This document shows, piece by piece, positions 23,283-31,308 of a DNA stretch of 64,000 nucleotides. A model generated the notes under the pieces. It did not search any database. It was not told the DNA's origin and worked only from the letters and a program-made list of their open reading frames with translations. Both the position numbers and the translations under genes were made by a program. Positions within the stretch are counted from its first letter, which is position 1; each line of letters starts with the position of its first letter. The DNA is from Actinospica acidithermotolerans (GTDB taxonomy: Bacteria > Actinomycetota > Actinomycetes > Streptomycetales > Catenulisporaceae): assembly GCF_018139625.1 (NCBI RefSeq), contig NZ_JAGSOH010000022.1, forward strand, positions 1 to 64,000. Reading direction: 5' to 3'.

Positions 23283-23926
23283 CAGTGGGCCCCCTCGGAT
23301 CGGAGCGAGGCCGCGAGCACGGCGATCTGCGTGCGGCGCTCTATCGCGAGCACGGTCAGGATGTGCGAGACGTGGTTCTTGATCGTGCGCTCGGAGAGGT
23401 TGAGCCGGCAGCCGATCTGGCGGTTCGTCAGCCCCTCGCCGATCAGCCGGACGATCTCCCGATCGGTCACGCCGAGGTCCCGCAGCGGGTCCGACCTGGC
23501 CGCCTCGATGCGCATGCGTTCGAGCAGGCCGTCCGAGCCCGGGGCGTCGAGCAGCGAGCCTCCGGCGGCGATCTTGCGCACGGCGTCGATCAGCTCCGCG
23601 CTGTGCACCGACTTCAGGACGTAGCCCGCGGCACCGGCGTCGAGCGCGTCGAGCAGTATCGGGTCGTCCTCGGACACGGTGAGCATCAGGCAGGCGGCCG
23701 GGTTCGGCTCGGCGCGGATCGCCCGGCACAGGGCCACGCCGTCGCCGTCCGGCAGGCGCGTGTCCAGCAGCACCACGTCCGGCCGCGTCGCCTGGATCCG
23801 GGCGAGCGCGTCGGCCGCGAGCGCCGCCTCGCCCACGAGCTCGATCTCGCTCTCGACCTCCAGCAGCGCGGCCACGCCGACGCGCAGCAGTTCCTGGTCG
23901 TCCACGATGAAGACGCCGATCGTCAT
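23282..23926 (-). CDS. NarL/FixJ response regulator, DevR/DosR-like
   Basis: 214 residues. Receiver domain 3-118 with acidic pocket D9-D10, phospho-acceptor D55 (VVLLDTRLPDGDG), MLTVSED and Lys in GYVLKSVH. A linker then leads to a LuxR-type HTH (about 148-206; TDREIVRLIGEGLTNRQIG then NLSERTIKNHVSHILTVL). Overall layout, including GGSLLD and the DPL linker, resembles mycobacterial DevR, the hypoxia/redox regulator. No histidine kinase is adjacent, so it is an orphan. It is coupled to the isochorismatase-like gene, an unusual partner. Confidence 0.92.
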   Translation of the reverse strand: MTIGVFIVDDQELLRVGVAALLEVESEIELVGEAALAADALARIQATRPDVVLLDTRLPDGDGVALCRAIRAEPNPAACLMLTVSEDDPILLDALDAGAAGYVLKSVHSAELIDAVRKIAAGGSLLDAPGSDGLLERMRIEAARSDPLRDLGVTDREIVRLIGEGLTNRQIGCRLNLSERTIKNHVSHILTVLAIERRTQIAVLAASLRSEGAH

Positions 23927-24023
23927 GCCGCCTCGCCGCCTCCGTGCTCGTCGCTGCCATCAGCCTTCGACCCTGCAATACGCGTCCGCATATCGTCAAG
24001 CTGACACGCAGGGCGCCGGGGAG

Positions 24024-24779
24024 TCAGGTCGCGGTCCAGCCGCCGTCGAGCACCAGCGTCGCTCCGGTCATATAAGAGGAGTCGTCGGAGGCCAGGTAGG
24101 CGCAGGCCGAGGCCACCTCCTCGGCCCGGCCGAGCCGGCCGAGCAGGGTGCGCCCCTCGATGGTCCGGCGCAGCCGCTCCGGGTCGGAGGTCGAGTTGAT
24201 CACCTCGTGCAGCTGCTGCGTCGAGATCGGCCCGGGACACAGGGCGTTGACGCGTATCCCGGCCTTCGCGTGGTCCGCCGCGAGCACCCGCGTGAGCTGC
24301 ACGAGCGCCGCCTTCGAGGTGCTGTAGGCGGCCGGGCCCGGCGCGCCGACGAGCGCCAGCTCCGAGGACATGTTGACGATCGAGCCGCCGCCGCCGCGCT
24401 CCATCGCCGGGATCGCGGCCTTGGCGCACAGGAACGCGCCGCGCAGGTTGACGCTCATCAGCTCGTCCCACACCGCGCCGCCGCCGTCCAGGACGCTGCT
24501 CGCGAATGCGAAGGTCGCGTTGTTGACGAGCACGTCGACCCGGCCGAACTCGGCCTCGATCTCCGAGAACAACGCCATGACGTCGGCTTCGTCCGCCACG
24601 TCGGCGTGGATGTAGAGGGCCTTCGCGCCGGACTCGACGAGCATCCGGGCCTCGGCCGACGCGTCGTGCACGTCGGCGAGCACCACCCCCGCCCCCTCGG
24701 CGGCGAAACGCCCCGCGGTCGCCAGGCCTATCCCGCCCGTGGCGCCGGTGATGACGGCGACTTTGTTGCTCAAGCGCAT
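24024..24779 (-). CDS. SDR-family oxidoreductase
   Basis: 251 residues. Classical SDR: VAVITGATGGIGLATAGRFA, HADVADEADV, VLVNNATFAFAS, catalytic Ser in SIVNMSSELAL, YSTSKAAL (YxxxK), NALCPGPIST and a C-terminal YMTGATLVLDGGWT. Closest in pattern to 3-oxoacyl-ACP reductase-like or alcohol dehydrogenases. ATG 24779 is the first start fitting the family; the longer frame upstream is noncoding. A 97-bp gap follows before the response-regulator start. No operon partner is evident. Confidence 0.9.
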   Translation of the reverse strand: MRLSNKVAVITGATGGIGLATAGRFAAEGAGVVLADVHDASAEARMLVESGAKALYIHADVADEADVMALFSEIEAEFGRVDVLVNNATFAFASSVLDGGGAVWDELMSVNLRGAFLCAKAAIPAMERGGGGSIVNMSSELALVGAPGPAAYSTSKAALVQLTRVLAADHAKAGIRVNALCPGPISTQQLHEVINSTSDPERLRRTIEGRTLLGRLGRAEEVASACAYLASDDSSYMTGATLVLDGGWTAT

Positions 24780-24907
24780 GTACTCGTCCTCTCCGCCCCG
24801 GGAAACGCGCCGGAACGGTGTGGGTGGGTGCGATCGGTGGGTGGTCGCAGCACTCACAGCGCCGGCGGCTGTGGGTTCCGCCCCGTCACCATAGCGGTAC
24901 TCCGCGC

Positions 24908-25285
24908 TTACAGGGCGCGCGGCGACTCTGCTTTGTATCCGGGGACTGACGGCCAGCGGACGATGAGCATCACGCTCTCCTGCTCGGCGACCCAGGAATG
25001 GTCCACGCCCCTGCCCCACGTCACGTAATCGCCCGGCTCGGCGAGCAGCACGTCGCGGTCCGGGAAGCGCAGCCTGAAGCGCCCGGACACCAGCACCGCG
25101 AACGTCGTGCGGGCCTCGCCGCGCACCCACTGCGCGCGCTCCTCCCCCGCCGGATGCACACCCCACTTGATCTCGATCTCGTCGCTGTGCCGCGGGTCGC
25201 CGGGCGGCATGAAATGCCCGAGCAGCCACCCCGCGTTCGCCGCCCCCTCCGCCGGGGCCCTGCCGACGTACACCTCTGCGCTCAC
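24908..25285 (-). CDS. Cupin-fold protein
   Basis: 125 residues. Single small beta-barrel: KWGVHPAGEERAQWVRGEAR, TTFAVLVSGRFRLRFPDRDV, LLAEPGDYVTWGRGVDHSWV. The metal-binding His of typical cupins is only partly conserved (HPAGE and the late VDHSW), so catalytic or merely binding function is uncertain. GTG 25285. Divergent from the phosphotransferase-like gene. Confidence 0.75.
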   Translation of the reverse strand: MSAEVYVGRAPAEGAANAGWLLGHFMPPGDPRHSDEIEIKWGVHPAGEERAQWVRGEARTTFAVLVSGRFRLRFPDRDVLLAEPGDYVTWGRGVDHSWVAEQESVMLIVRWPSVPGYKAESPRAL

Positions 25286-25358
25286 GCGGGCAGGCTAGCG
25301 CAGGAAGATCCGCCGCCAATTGCGGGCGGCGGGCCTGCCAGCGCGTTATCGTGCTGAC

Positions 25359-26354
25359 ATGCTCGCTCCGCCGAAGGGCCTGACTGAGGACGCGCTGGCC
25401 GCGACGCTCTCGCGCGGCTGGGGGATCGAGGTCGCGGGCCTCGAGTACCGGGCCGTGGGCTTCGGCAGCCACCACTGGGAGGTCGTGGAGGCCGGCGGCG
25501 CGCGCTGGTTCGTCACGGTGGACGAGCTGGCCAGGCGGCGGCACGCGGCCGACGAGACGTACGCGCAGGTCCAGGCGCGGTTGGCGGCCGGGATCGGGGC
25601 GGCGCGGGCGCTGCGGAACCTCGGCGAGCGCTACGACTTCGTGGTCGCGCCGGTCCCCTCCCTCGACGGCGCCGTACTGATCCCGGCGCGCGAGGGATTC
25701 TGCGTGGCGGTGTATCCGCTGCTGGAGGGCGAGAGTTTCCGCTGGGGCGAGTTCCGCTACGAGGACCAGCTGCCCGCCGTCGTCGCCATGCTGATCGACG
25801 TCCACAGCGCGCCCCCCGGCTCGGCGCGCGGCGCGATGGCCGACGACTTCGGCATCCAGATGCGCCACGAACTCGAACGAGCCCTCGCCGACGGCACCGC
25901 CGTCACGGATCACGGCCCGTACTCGATCCCGCTCGGCGCCCTGATCAGCCACCACGAGCAGTCCGTCACCGCCGCGCTCAAGCGGTACGACGCCCTGGTC
26001 TCGCGCGTGGGCCCCGATGCGCACCGCGTCCTCACCCACGGCGAGCCGCACGCCGGGAACACGATGTTCACGGCCGAGGGCTGGAAGCTCATCGACTGGG
26101 ACACTGCCCAGGTCGCCCCGCCCGAGCGCGACCTGTGGAACCTCGACCCCGGCGACGGCTCGGTGCTGCACGAGTACGCCGAGGCCACCGGCTACGCGCC
26201 GAACCACGAGCTCATCGACCTGTACTCGCTCCGCTGGGACCTCACCGACCTCGCCGTCTTCGCCGGCGAGTTCCGCCGCGAGCACGGCGACGACGCGAAC
26301 ACCGCGAAGGCGTGGGTGAGCGTCCAGAGCGTCATCGAGGCGCTCGGCCGCTAG
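25359..26354 (+). CDS. Aminoglycoside-phosphotransferase-like kinase
   Basis: 331 residues. APH-family fold: N-lobe ending near the WFVTVDEL strand, catalytic loop RVLTHGEPHAGNTMF (HGE in place of HGD, with the Mg-binding Asn), and DFG-equivalent WKLIDWDTAQVAPPERDLW. The pattern is that of the spectinomycin-phosphotransferase-like, APH(9)-type group, most members of which have no shown resistance role. ATG 25359; no strong ribosome site. Its TAG stop (26352-26354) lies within the target-site copy at the left end of a palindromic element, so the insertion seems to have spared the coding sequence exactly. Confidence 0.85.
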   Translation: MLAPPKGLTEDALAATLSRGWGIEVAGLEYRAVGFGSHHWEVVEAGGARWFVTVDELARRRHAADETYAQVQARLAAGIGAARALRNLGERYDFVVAPVPSLDGAVLIPAREGFCVAVYPLLEGESFRWGEFRYEDQLPAVVAMLIDVHSAPPGSARGAMADDFGIQMRHELERALADGTAVTDHGPYSIPLGALISHHEQSVTAALKRYDALVSRVGPDAHRVLTHGEPHAGNTMFTAEGWKLIDWDTAQVAPPERDLWNLDPGDGSVLHEYAEATGYAPNHELIDLYSLRWDLTDLAVFAGEFRREHGDDANTAKAWVSVQSVIEALGR

Positions 26355-26519
26355 GCCGTGTCTTCAAACTTGCGTTGGATCAGGCCGCGGCGTCTGACGC
26401 GTGCGCTCGCAAGGCGCAGGGGCGGGCGCATACTCGGTCGTCTGCAACCGCCCCTGCAACGCCGCGAGCGTGCGTGGCAGGCGTCGCGGACCCGGCGATA
26501 GTTTGAAGACACGGCCTAG
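26351..26519. mobile_element. Palindromic MITE-like element with 20-bp terminal inverted repeats
   Basis: CTAGGCCGTGTCTTCAAACT (26351-26370) is repeated exactly in inverse at 26500-26519. The outer CTAG on each side is probably the target duplication. The 161-bp interior has no transposase but further inverted repeats: GCAGGGGCGG (26416-26425) with its complement (26448-26457), and CGCTCGC (26404-26410) with GCGAGCG (26464-26470). The whole element can fold back. Perfect termini without a gene are the mark of a non-autonomous element mobilised by an IS transposase in trans; CTAG target duplication fits an IS5/IS427-like family. Confidence 0.85.
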
Positions 26520-26598
26520 GCGCTGCTGACCGGATCGGTCCGCTCCCGGACCGGATTCGATCTACCGCGACACCGGCTCCGGTGGACAGAATCGTCGT

Positions 26599-27231
26599 AT
26601 GCCATCCAACAGAGCTTTGATCGTCATCGACGTCCAGGAGTCCTTTCGCGCGCGGCCGATCTGGGCCACGATCTCCAACCCGGACATCGTGGACGATGTG
26701 AACCGACTCGTGGCGCACGCGCGCGGCGCTGGGGACCTCGTCGTGTGGGTGCTGCACTCCGAGACGGGCAGCGGCGGCGTGTTCGATCCCGCCTCCGGCT
26801 TCGTCCGCTACATCGAGGGCCTCTCCCCCGAGGCCGGCGAGCCGCAGATCACCAAGACCTCGCACAACGCGTTCACCACGACGAACCTCGGCCAGATCCT
26901 CACCGCGCACGGTGTGCGCGAGGTCGCGATCTGCGGCATCCGGACCGAGCAGTGCTGCGAGACCACGGCCCGGGTCGCGTCCGACTTCGGGTACGACGTC
27001 ACCTTCGTCATCGACGGCACGGCCACGAACCCGATCCCGCACCGCGCGCTGGTCGAGTCCGTCGGCGACCCGGACGCGCTCACGGCCGAGCAGCTGCTCG
27101 CCGATCCGCGCACCTTGTCCGCGCAGGCCGTGATCGAGCGGGTCGAGTACGCGCTGGCGGGGCGCTTCGCCCGGATCGCGACCGTCGACGAAGTGGTCTC
27201 CGGCGCGCTGGACGAAGTCGGAGTACGCTGA
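26599..27231 (+). CDS. Isochorismatase-family cysteine hydrolase
   Basis: 210 residues. Asp in ALIVIDVQESF, Lys in PQITKTSHNAFTTTNL and Cys in ICGIRTEQCCETTARVASD form the expected triad (two adjacent Cys). Longer than the other isochorismatase-like protein in the window and not a close copy of it. Followed after 7 bp by the GlxA-type regulator, so the two form an operon; AraC/DJ-1 regulators frequently neighbour such hydrolases. ATG 26599. Confidence 0.88.
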   Translation: MPSNRALIVIDVQESFRARPIWATISNPDIVDDVNRLVAHARGAGDLVVWVLHSETGSGGVFDPASGFVRYIEGLSPEAGEPQITKTSHNAFTTTNLGQILTAHGVREVAICGIRTEQCCETTARVASDFGYDVTFVIDGTATNPIPHRALVESVGDPDALTAEQLLADPRTLSAQAVIERVEYALAGRFARIATVDEVVSGALDEVGVR

Positions 27232-27238
27232 CCGGATC

Positions 27239-28159
27239 GTGAAGGTCGTCTTCCTGCTCACGCCGCATCTGCACCTGCTGGACCTCGCCGGCCCGGCCCA
27301 GGTGTTCTCGACGGCGGCCGAATTCGGCTACCCGTACGAGTTGTTCTACGTGGCGGAGCGGGAGGAGGTGCCGACCGCGCAGGGCCTCGGACTGCGCGCG
27401 AGCACGATGTGGCCCGAGCTCGCCGCCGAGGACCTGATCATGGTGCCCGGCAGCGGGCAGCCGACGCTCGCCACCGGCCCGCGGCCGCGGGGTTCGACGC
27501 TGGACCGGCTCGTCGCACACCACGCTGCCGGAGGCTCCGTCGCCAGCGTGTGCTCGGGGGCGGACGTCCTCGGCCAGGCCTGCCTGCTCGACGGGCGCCG
27601 CTGCACGACGCACCACGGGCTTCAGGACGAGCTCGCGCGCCGCTACCCGAGGGCCCGGGTCGAGCGCGACGTGCTGTTCGTGCTCGACGAGCGCGTCGTC
27701 ACCTCGGCCGGCATCGCGAGCGGCATCGACCTCGCGCTGCACCTGCTGGCCACGCGGCACGGACCGGCGGCGGCCGCGCGCGTGGCCCGCGACATGGTCG
27801 TCTACGCGCGGCGCACCGGGGACGAGTCGCAGAACAGCGCGATGCTGCGGCACCGCTGGCACCTGCGCGACGCCGTGCACCGCGCGCAGGACCAGATCGA
27901 CACGCACTACGCGCAGCCGTTGCGGCTGACCGAGCTGGCCGCCGTGACCGGCGTGAGCGAGCGGACGCTGACCAGGCAGTTCGTGGAGAGCACCGGCCTG
28001 ACCCCGCTGCGCTACCAGCAGATGCTGCGGGTCGAGCACGCCGAGCACATGATCAGCCACGGCGAGACGGTCGAGGCCGCGGCGCACGCCGTGGGCTTCG
28101 CGGACGCCCGGATGCTGCGCCGGCTCCGGGCGCGCGCCCCCTTGACCGCCGAAAAGTGA
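27239..28159 (+). CDS. GlxA-family regulator: DJ-1/PfpI domain plus AraC HTH
   Basis: 306 residues. The N-terminal DJ-1/PfpI-like domain (about 1-180) has LDLAGPAQVFSTAAEFG and the nucleophile-elbow SVCSGADVLGQ with its Cys. The C-terminal AraC-type double HTH (about 210-300) has RLTELAAVTGVSERTLTRQF and LRVEHAEHMISHGETVEAAA. These regulators control transport or catabolism of small nitrogenous compounds in known cases. GTG 27239. The -35 of the next operon overlaps the end of this gene. Confidence 0.92.
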   Translation: MKVVFLLTPHLHLLDLAGPAQVFSTAAEFGYPYELFYVAEREEVPTAQGLGLRASTMWPELAAEDLIMVPGSGQPTLATGPRPRGSTLDRLVAHHAAGGSVASVCSGADVLGQACLLDGRRCTTHHGLQDELARRYPRARVERDVLFVLDERVVTSAGIASGIDLALHLLATRHGPAAAARVARDMVVYARRTGDESQNSAMLRHRWHLRDAVHRAQDQIDTHYAQPLRLTELAAVTGVSERTLTRQFVESTGLTPLRYQQMLRVEHAEHMISHGETVEAAAHAVGFADARMLRRLRARAPLTAEK

Positions 28160-28171
28160 TATCACTATGCT
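28142..28171 (+). promoter_or_regulatory. SPFH operon promoter with operator in the spacer
   Basis: TTGACC (28142-28147), an 18-bp spacer, and TATGCT (28166-28171). The spacer ends in a perfect palindrome AGTGATATCACT (28155-28166). The ribbon-helix-helix protein encoded as second gene of the operon is the natural candidate repressor. Confidence 0.65.
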
Positions 28172-28226
28172 ATCCCTCCAGGGGGCGCAGACCGCGCCCG
28201 GTTCTCGACGAGGGCGGCGACCAGCC

Positions 28227-29126
28227 ATGAGCACACCCATCACCACGACCGGCCGGGTGCCGGTGGTTCCGGTCAGCGAGCGCGAGCAGCCCAGCCTCGC
28301 CGGCATCCCCATGCTGGTCCTCGGCGTGGTGCTGCTCGGCGGCGGCATCGCGCTGCTGACCGCGTCGAAGTCCGTCTCGCCGGCGCCCGGGATCATCGTG
28401 CTGGTGGCGGCCGTCCTCGCGGTCAAGGGCCTCACCCCCATCTCGCCGGGGCAGGCGCGCGTGGTGGCGCTGTTCGGCCGCTACCTCGGCACGGTGCGCA
28501 CCACCGGCCTGCGCTGGGTCAACCCGTTCACCACCCGGCAGCGCGTCTCCACCCGGATCCGCAACCACGAGACGCAGACGCTCAAGGTCAACGACGCCGA
28601 CGGCAACCCGATCGAGATGGCCGCAGTCGTCGTCTGGCAGGTCGAGGACACCGCGAAGTCCGTCTACTCGGTCGAGGACGCGCGCGACTTCGTCACCACC
28701 CAGGCCGAGACCGCCGTGCGGCACATCGCCGGCCACTACCCGTACGACTCGCGCGGCCTCGACCGGATCTCGCTGCGCGACAGCGCCGACGAGGTCACCT
28801 CGCAGCTCTCCAGCGAGCTCTCGCAGCGGGTCGCGGCGGCGGGCGTGACCATCATCGAATCGCGGATCACGCGGTTGTCCTACGCTACGGAGATCGCGCA
28901 GGCGATGCTGCGCCGCCAGCAGGCCGACGCCGTCGTCGCCGCCCGCGAGCGGCTGGTGGAGGGAGCGGTGGGCATGGTGCGCACGGCGCTGCGGCAGATC
29001 GCGGAGGAGAACCTGGTGGACCTGGACGAGGAGCGCAAGGCCACGATGGTCAGCAACCTGCTGGTGGTGCTGTGCAGCGACCAACCGGCGTCGCCGGTGG
29101 TGAACACCGGCACGCTCTACCAGTGA
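28227..29126 (+). CDS. SPFH/band-7 domain membrane protein
   Basis: 299 residues. Two N-terminal hydrophobic segments (about 27-47 and 52-70), then an SPFH domain (about 75-290): [60 protein letters not shown] and [20 protein letters not shown]. Such proteins form membrane-associated scaffolds related to stomatin and flotillin. ATG 28227. It is followed closely (6 bp) by the ribbon-helix-helix gene, an arrangement that is conserved in actinomycetes. Scaffold partner unknown. Confidence 0.92.
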   Translation: MSTPITTTGRVPVVPVSEREQPSLAGIPMLVLGVVLLGGGIALLTASKSVSPAPGIIVLVAAVLAVKGLTPISPGQARVVALFGRYLGTVRTTGLRWVNPFTTRQRVSTRIRNHETQTLKVNDADGNPIEMAAVVVWQVEDTAKSVYSVEDARDFVTTQAETAVRHIAGHYPYDSRGLDRISLRDSADEVTSQLSSELSQRVAAAGVTIIESRITRLSYATEIAQAMLRRQQADAVVAARERLVEGAVGMVRTALRQIAEENLVDLDEERKATMVSNLLVVLCSDQPASPVVNTGTLYQ

Positions 29127-29132
29127 GCTGAT

Positions 29133-29405
29133 ATGGCAGAGCGCAAGAGCATCCTGCTCCGGCTCGATCCGAAGGTCCACGACGCGCTCGCGCGCTGGGC
29201 CTCGGACGAGCTGCGCAGCACCACGGCCCAGATCGAGTTCCTGCTCAGGCAGGGCCTCGCCCAGGCGGGCCGGCTGCCGCGCGAGGTCGGCGGCATGCCC
29301 CGCCGCGGCCGGCCCCCCAAGGAGGCGGCGGCGGGCGAAGACGACGGGAATCCGCCGGACGCGAGCAGGGAGGCCGACGGCGCGGAGCCCGACTCGGCGA
29401 CGTGA
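29133..29405 (+). CDS. Ribbon-helix-helix (Arc-type) DNA-binding protein
   Basis: 90 residues. Residues 1-50 form an Arc/MetJ-like unit: RKSILLRLDPKVHDALARWA (strand and first helix) and STTAQIEFLLRQGLAQAG (second helix). The remaining 40 residues are basic then acidic and likely disordered (RRGRPPKEAAAGEDDG). It is cotranscribed with the SPFH gene and probably binds the AGTGATATCACT palindrome in that promoter. ATG 29133. Confidence 0.9.
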   Translation: MAERKSILLRLDPKVHDALARWASDELRSTTAQIEFLLRQGLAQAGRLPREVGGMPRRGRPPKEAAAGEDDGNPPDASREADGAEPDSAT

Positions 29406-29463
29406 CCGGCGGGCTGACCTGCGATCCTCGACACGCTCTCGGTGAGCTGCCAGAATAGTGAGT

Positions 29464-29592
29464 GGAGGGGAGTATTCCCCCGACGATTCGGTCGTCACCA
29501 CGGATCGGCCCCATGGCCGGTCCCGGCCGGTCGGCCCGCGCGTTCGCGACGCGGGTGGAAGAGACCTCCGGCGATGTCTCGTACGCCGGAGG
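29464..29592 (+). ncRNA. yybP-ykoY manganese riboswitch
   Basis: Upstream of the TerC gene, the leader has the conserved elements of the Mn-sensing class: GGGGAGTATTCCCC (29467-29480), TCGTCACCACGG with the GTCA loop (about 29492-29503), a variable GC-rich arm, then GGGTGGAAGAGACCTCCGGC (29552 on). The 3' end can form CCTCCGGCG (29565-29573) with CGCCGGAGG (29584-29592), which hides the GGAGG ribosome site. Mn binding would be expected to free that site, as for other translational ON members. Confidence 0.88.
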
Positions 29593-29598
29593 AATGCC

Positions 29599-30558
29599 AT
29601 GCACGTCCCCTTCTGGGTCTGGGCGGCCACGGTCGCCGGCCTGTCCGTCCTGATCGCCGTCGACTTCTTCGTCGGCCGCAAGCCGCACCGCGTCAGCCTC
29701 CGCGAGGCCGCGCTCTGGGGTGTTTTCTGGGTGGTCGCCGCGGGCGTCTTCTGCGCCGGACTCTGGTGGTCCGGCGGCGCGCGCGAGGCGGGCGAGTTCC
29801 TCGCCGGCTATGTGACGGAGAAGTCCCTGTCCGTCGACAACCTCTTCGTCTTCGTGCTCATCATGAGCCGCTTCGCGGTCCCGGCCGAGCTTCGGCAGCG
29901 CGTGCTGCTGGTCGGGGTGCTGCTCGCGCTCGTCATGCGCACGGCGTTCATCGCCCTCGGCGCCGCCGTCATCGCCTCGTTCACCTGGGTCTTCTTCATC
30001 TTCGGCGCGGTGCTCGTGTGGACGGCGTGGAAGCTGGTCACCGGCGGCGGCACGGCCGAGGAGGAGTTCCACGAGAACGCCCTGCTTCGCCGCGTGCGCA
30101 AGGCCCTGCCGAGCACCGAGGGCTACCACGGCACCCGGCTGACGGTCCGCGAGGCCGGCCGCCGCCTGGTCACGCCGCTGTTCGTGGTCATCGTCGCGCT
30201 GGGGACGACGGACCTGCTGTTCGCGCTGGACTCGATCCCGGCGATCTTCGGCCTGACGAAGGACCCGTACATCGTCTTCACCGCGAACGCCTTCGCGCTG
30301 ATGGGCCTGCGCCAGCTCTACTTCCTCATCGGCAGCCTGCTCGACCGGCTGATCTACCTCTCGTACGGGCTCGCGGCGATCCTCGGCTTCATCGGCGTGA
30401 AGCTGGTCCTCGAGGCGCTCCCGTCCATCGGGGTGCACCCGCCGCACATCTCGACGTCGCTGTCCCTCTCGGTCATCGCCGTGGTCCTCGCGGCGACCGC
30501 GGCGGTCAGCCTGATCGTCGCCGCCCGACGGAACTCGGACACCCCAGCCGCGGTGTGA
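29599..30558 (+). CDS. TerC/Alx-family membrane protein, probable Mn exporter
   Basis: 319 residues, about nine hydrophobic segments. Family signatures: ESLSVDNLFVF-like sequence EKSLSVDNLFVFVLIM with the acidic residue in the membrane, LLVGVLLALVMRTAFIALG, and ALGTTDLLFALDSIPAIFG. Alx and related TerC proteins export Mn or supply it to exoenzymes. ATG 29599 is 5 nt after GGAGGA and inside the riboswitch-controlled leader; the GTG at 29458 in the same frame would translate the riboswitch and is rejected. Regulation by Mn through the upstream riboswitch is the strongest clue to function. Confidence 0.93.
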   Translation: MHVPFWVWAATVAGLSVLIAVDFFVGRKPHRVSLREAALWGVFWVVAAGVFCAGLWWSGGAREAGEFLAGYVTEKSLSVDNLFVFVLIMSRFAVPAELRQRVLLVGVLLALVMRTAFIALGAAVIASFTWVFFIFGAVLVWTAWKLVTGGGTAEEEFHENALLRRVRKALPSTEGYHGTRLTVREAGRRLVTPLFVVIVALGTTDLLFALDSIPAIFGLTKDPYIVFTANAFALMGLRQLYFLIGSLLDRLIYLSYGLAAILGFIGVKLVLEALPSIGVHPPHISTSLSLSVIAVVLAATAAVSLIVAARRNSDTPAAV

Positions 30559-30629
30559 CCGCCGGGCGCTTTCGAATAAAGCCCTGGAAGGAGTAGCGCG
30601 GGTCGTGGCCGGGTCGCGGGTGCACCAGC

Positions 30630-31166
30630 ATGTCGATCATGGAAACGACGAGGTGCCGGCGGACGGCGGTCATCGGCGGCGTGGCGCTCGCGGCGGTGTG
30701 CGCGGCGGGCAGCGCGGTCGGCGCGGCGGCCAATCCGATCATCATTCAGCCGAACCCGGTCGCTCCGGGCGGGACGATCTCGGTGTTCGACGGCGGCAAC
30801 TGCGACTTCCCGTCCACCGGAACCGTCACGTTCACGGGCGGCGGGAGCGTGGCCATTCCGTCCATCCGCATCAGCCCCCTGCAGAACATGATCGGCGGCA
30901 CCGGTCCGATCCCGGCCAAGGCGACGCCTGGCACGTATCAGGTCTCGCTGACGTGCACGACCTCGGGCGGGCATACCGAAGGCCCGTTCACCGGCACGCT
31001 CAAGGTCGCGTCTGGTGCGAGCTCCGGCGTGAATCCGACCGGCGGCGCGAAGACCGGCGACGGCGCGTCGCTGACGACGCCGGGCGGGTTGGCGGAGGGT
31101 ATCGCGCTGGTCCTGATCGGCGGCGGTGCATGGCTCTTCCTGCGCAAGCGGCGCGCCAGCGCGTAA
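30630..31166 (+). CDS. Secreted, C-terminally anchored surface protein, unknown function
   Basis: 178 residues. Signal peptide (RRTAVIGGVALAAVCAAGSA...AAA), one immunoglobulin-like beta domain (about 38-125; IIIQPNPVAPGGTISVFDGG, TPGTYQVSLTCTTSGG), a Gly/Thr/Ser linker (TGGAKTGDGAS), then a single hydrophobic helix (about 152-170) with a basic tail LRKRRASA. Layout resembles sortase substrates but no LPXTG is seen, so anchoring is through the membrane helix. ATG 30630, with an alternative at 30639. Confidence 0.8.
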   Translation: MSIMETTRCRRTAVIGGVALAAVCAAGSAVGAAANPIIIQPNPVAPGGTISVFDGGNCDFPSTGTVTFTGGGSVAIPSIRISPLQNMIGGTGPIPAKATPGTYQVSLTCTTSGGHTEGPFTGTLKVASGASSGVNPTGGAKTGDGASLTTPGGLAEGIALVLIGGGAWLFLRKRRASA

Positions 31167-31269
31167 GGGCGGAGACACCCAGTCACTCGTGCGGCGCGGC
31201 ACAGTCCGACTCAGCGCGGCGCGCCGCGGTGTGTAACGCGGCACAGCACAGCTCAGCGCCGCGTGCCAC

Positions 31270-31301
31270 GGCCCTGGACCGCCGACCGGCGGTCCAGGGC
31301 C
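31270..31301. terminator. Bidirectional hairpin
   Basis: GGCCCTGGACCGCC (31270-31283), loop GACC, and its full complement (31288-31301), between the convergent surface-protein and dehydratase genes. Confidence 0.75.
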
Positions 31302-31308
31302 GGCTCCG

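Noticed and set aside
29458-29598. GTG-initiated N-terminal extension of the TerC gene
   Set aside because: It would translate the yybP-ykoY riboswitch. The ATG at 29599 has GGAGGA at the right distance.
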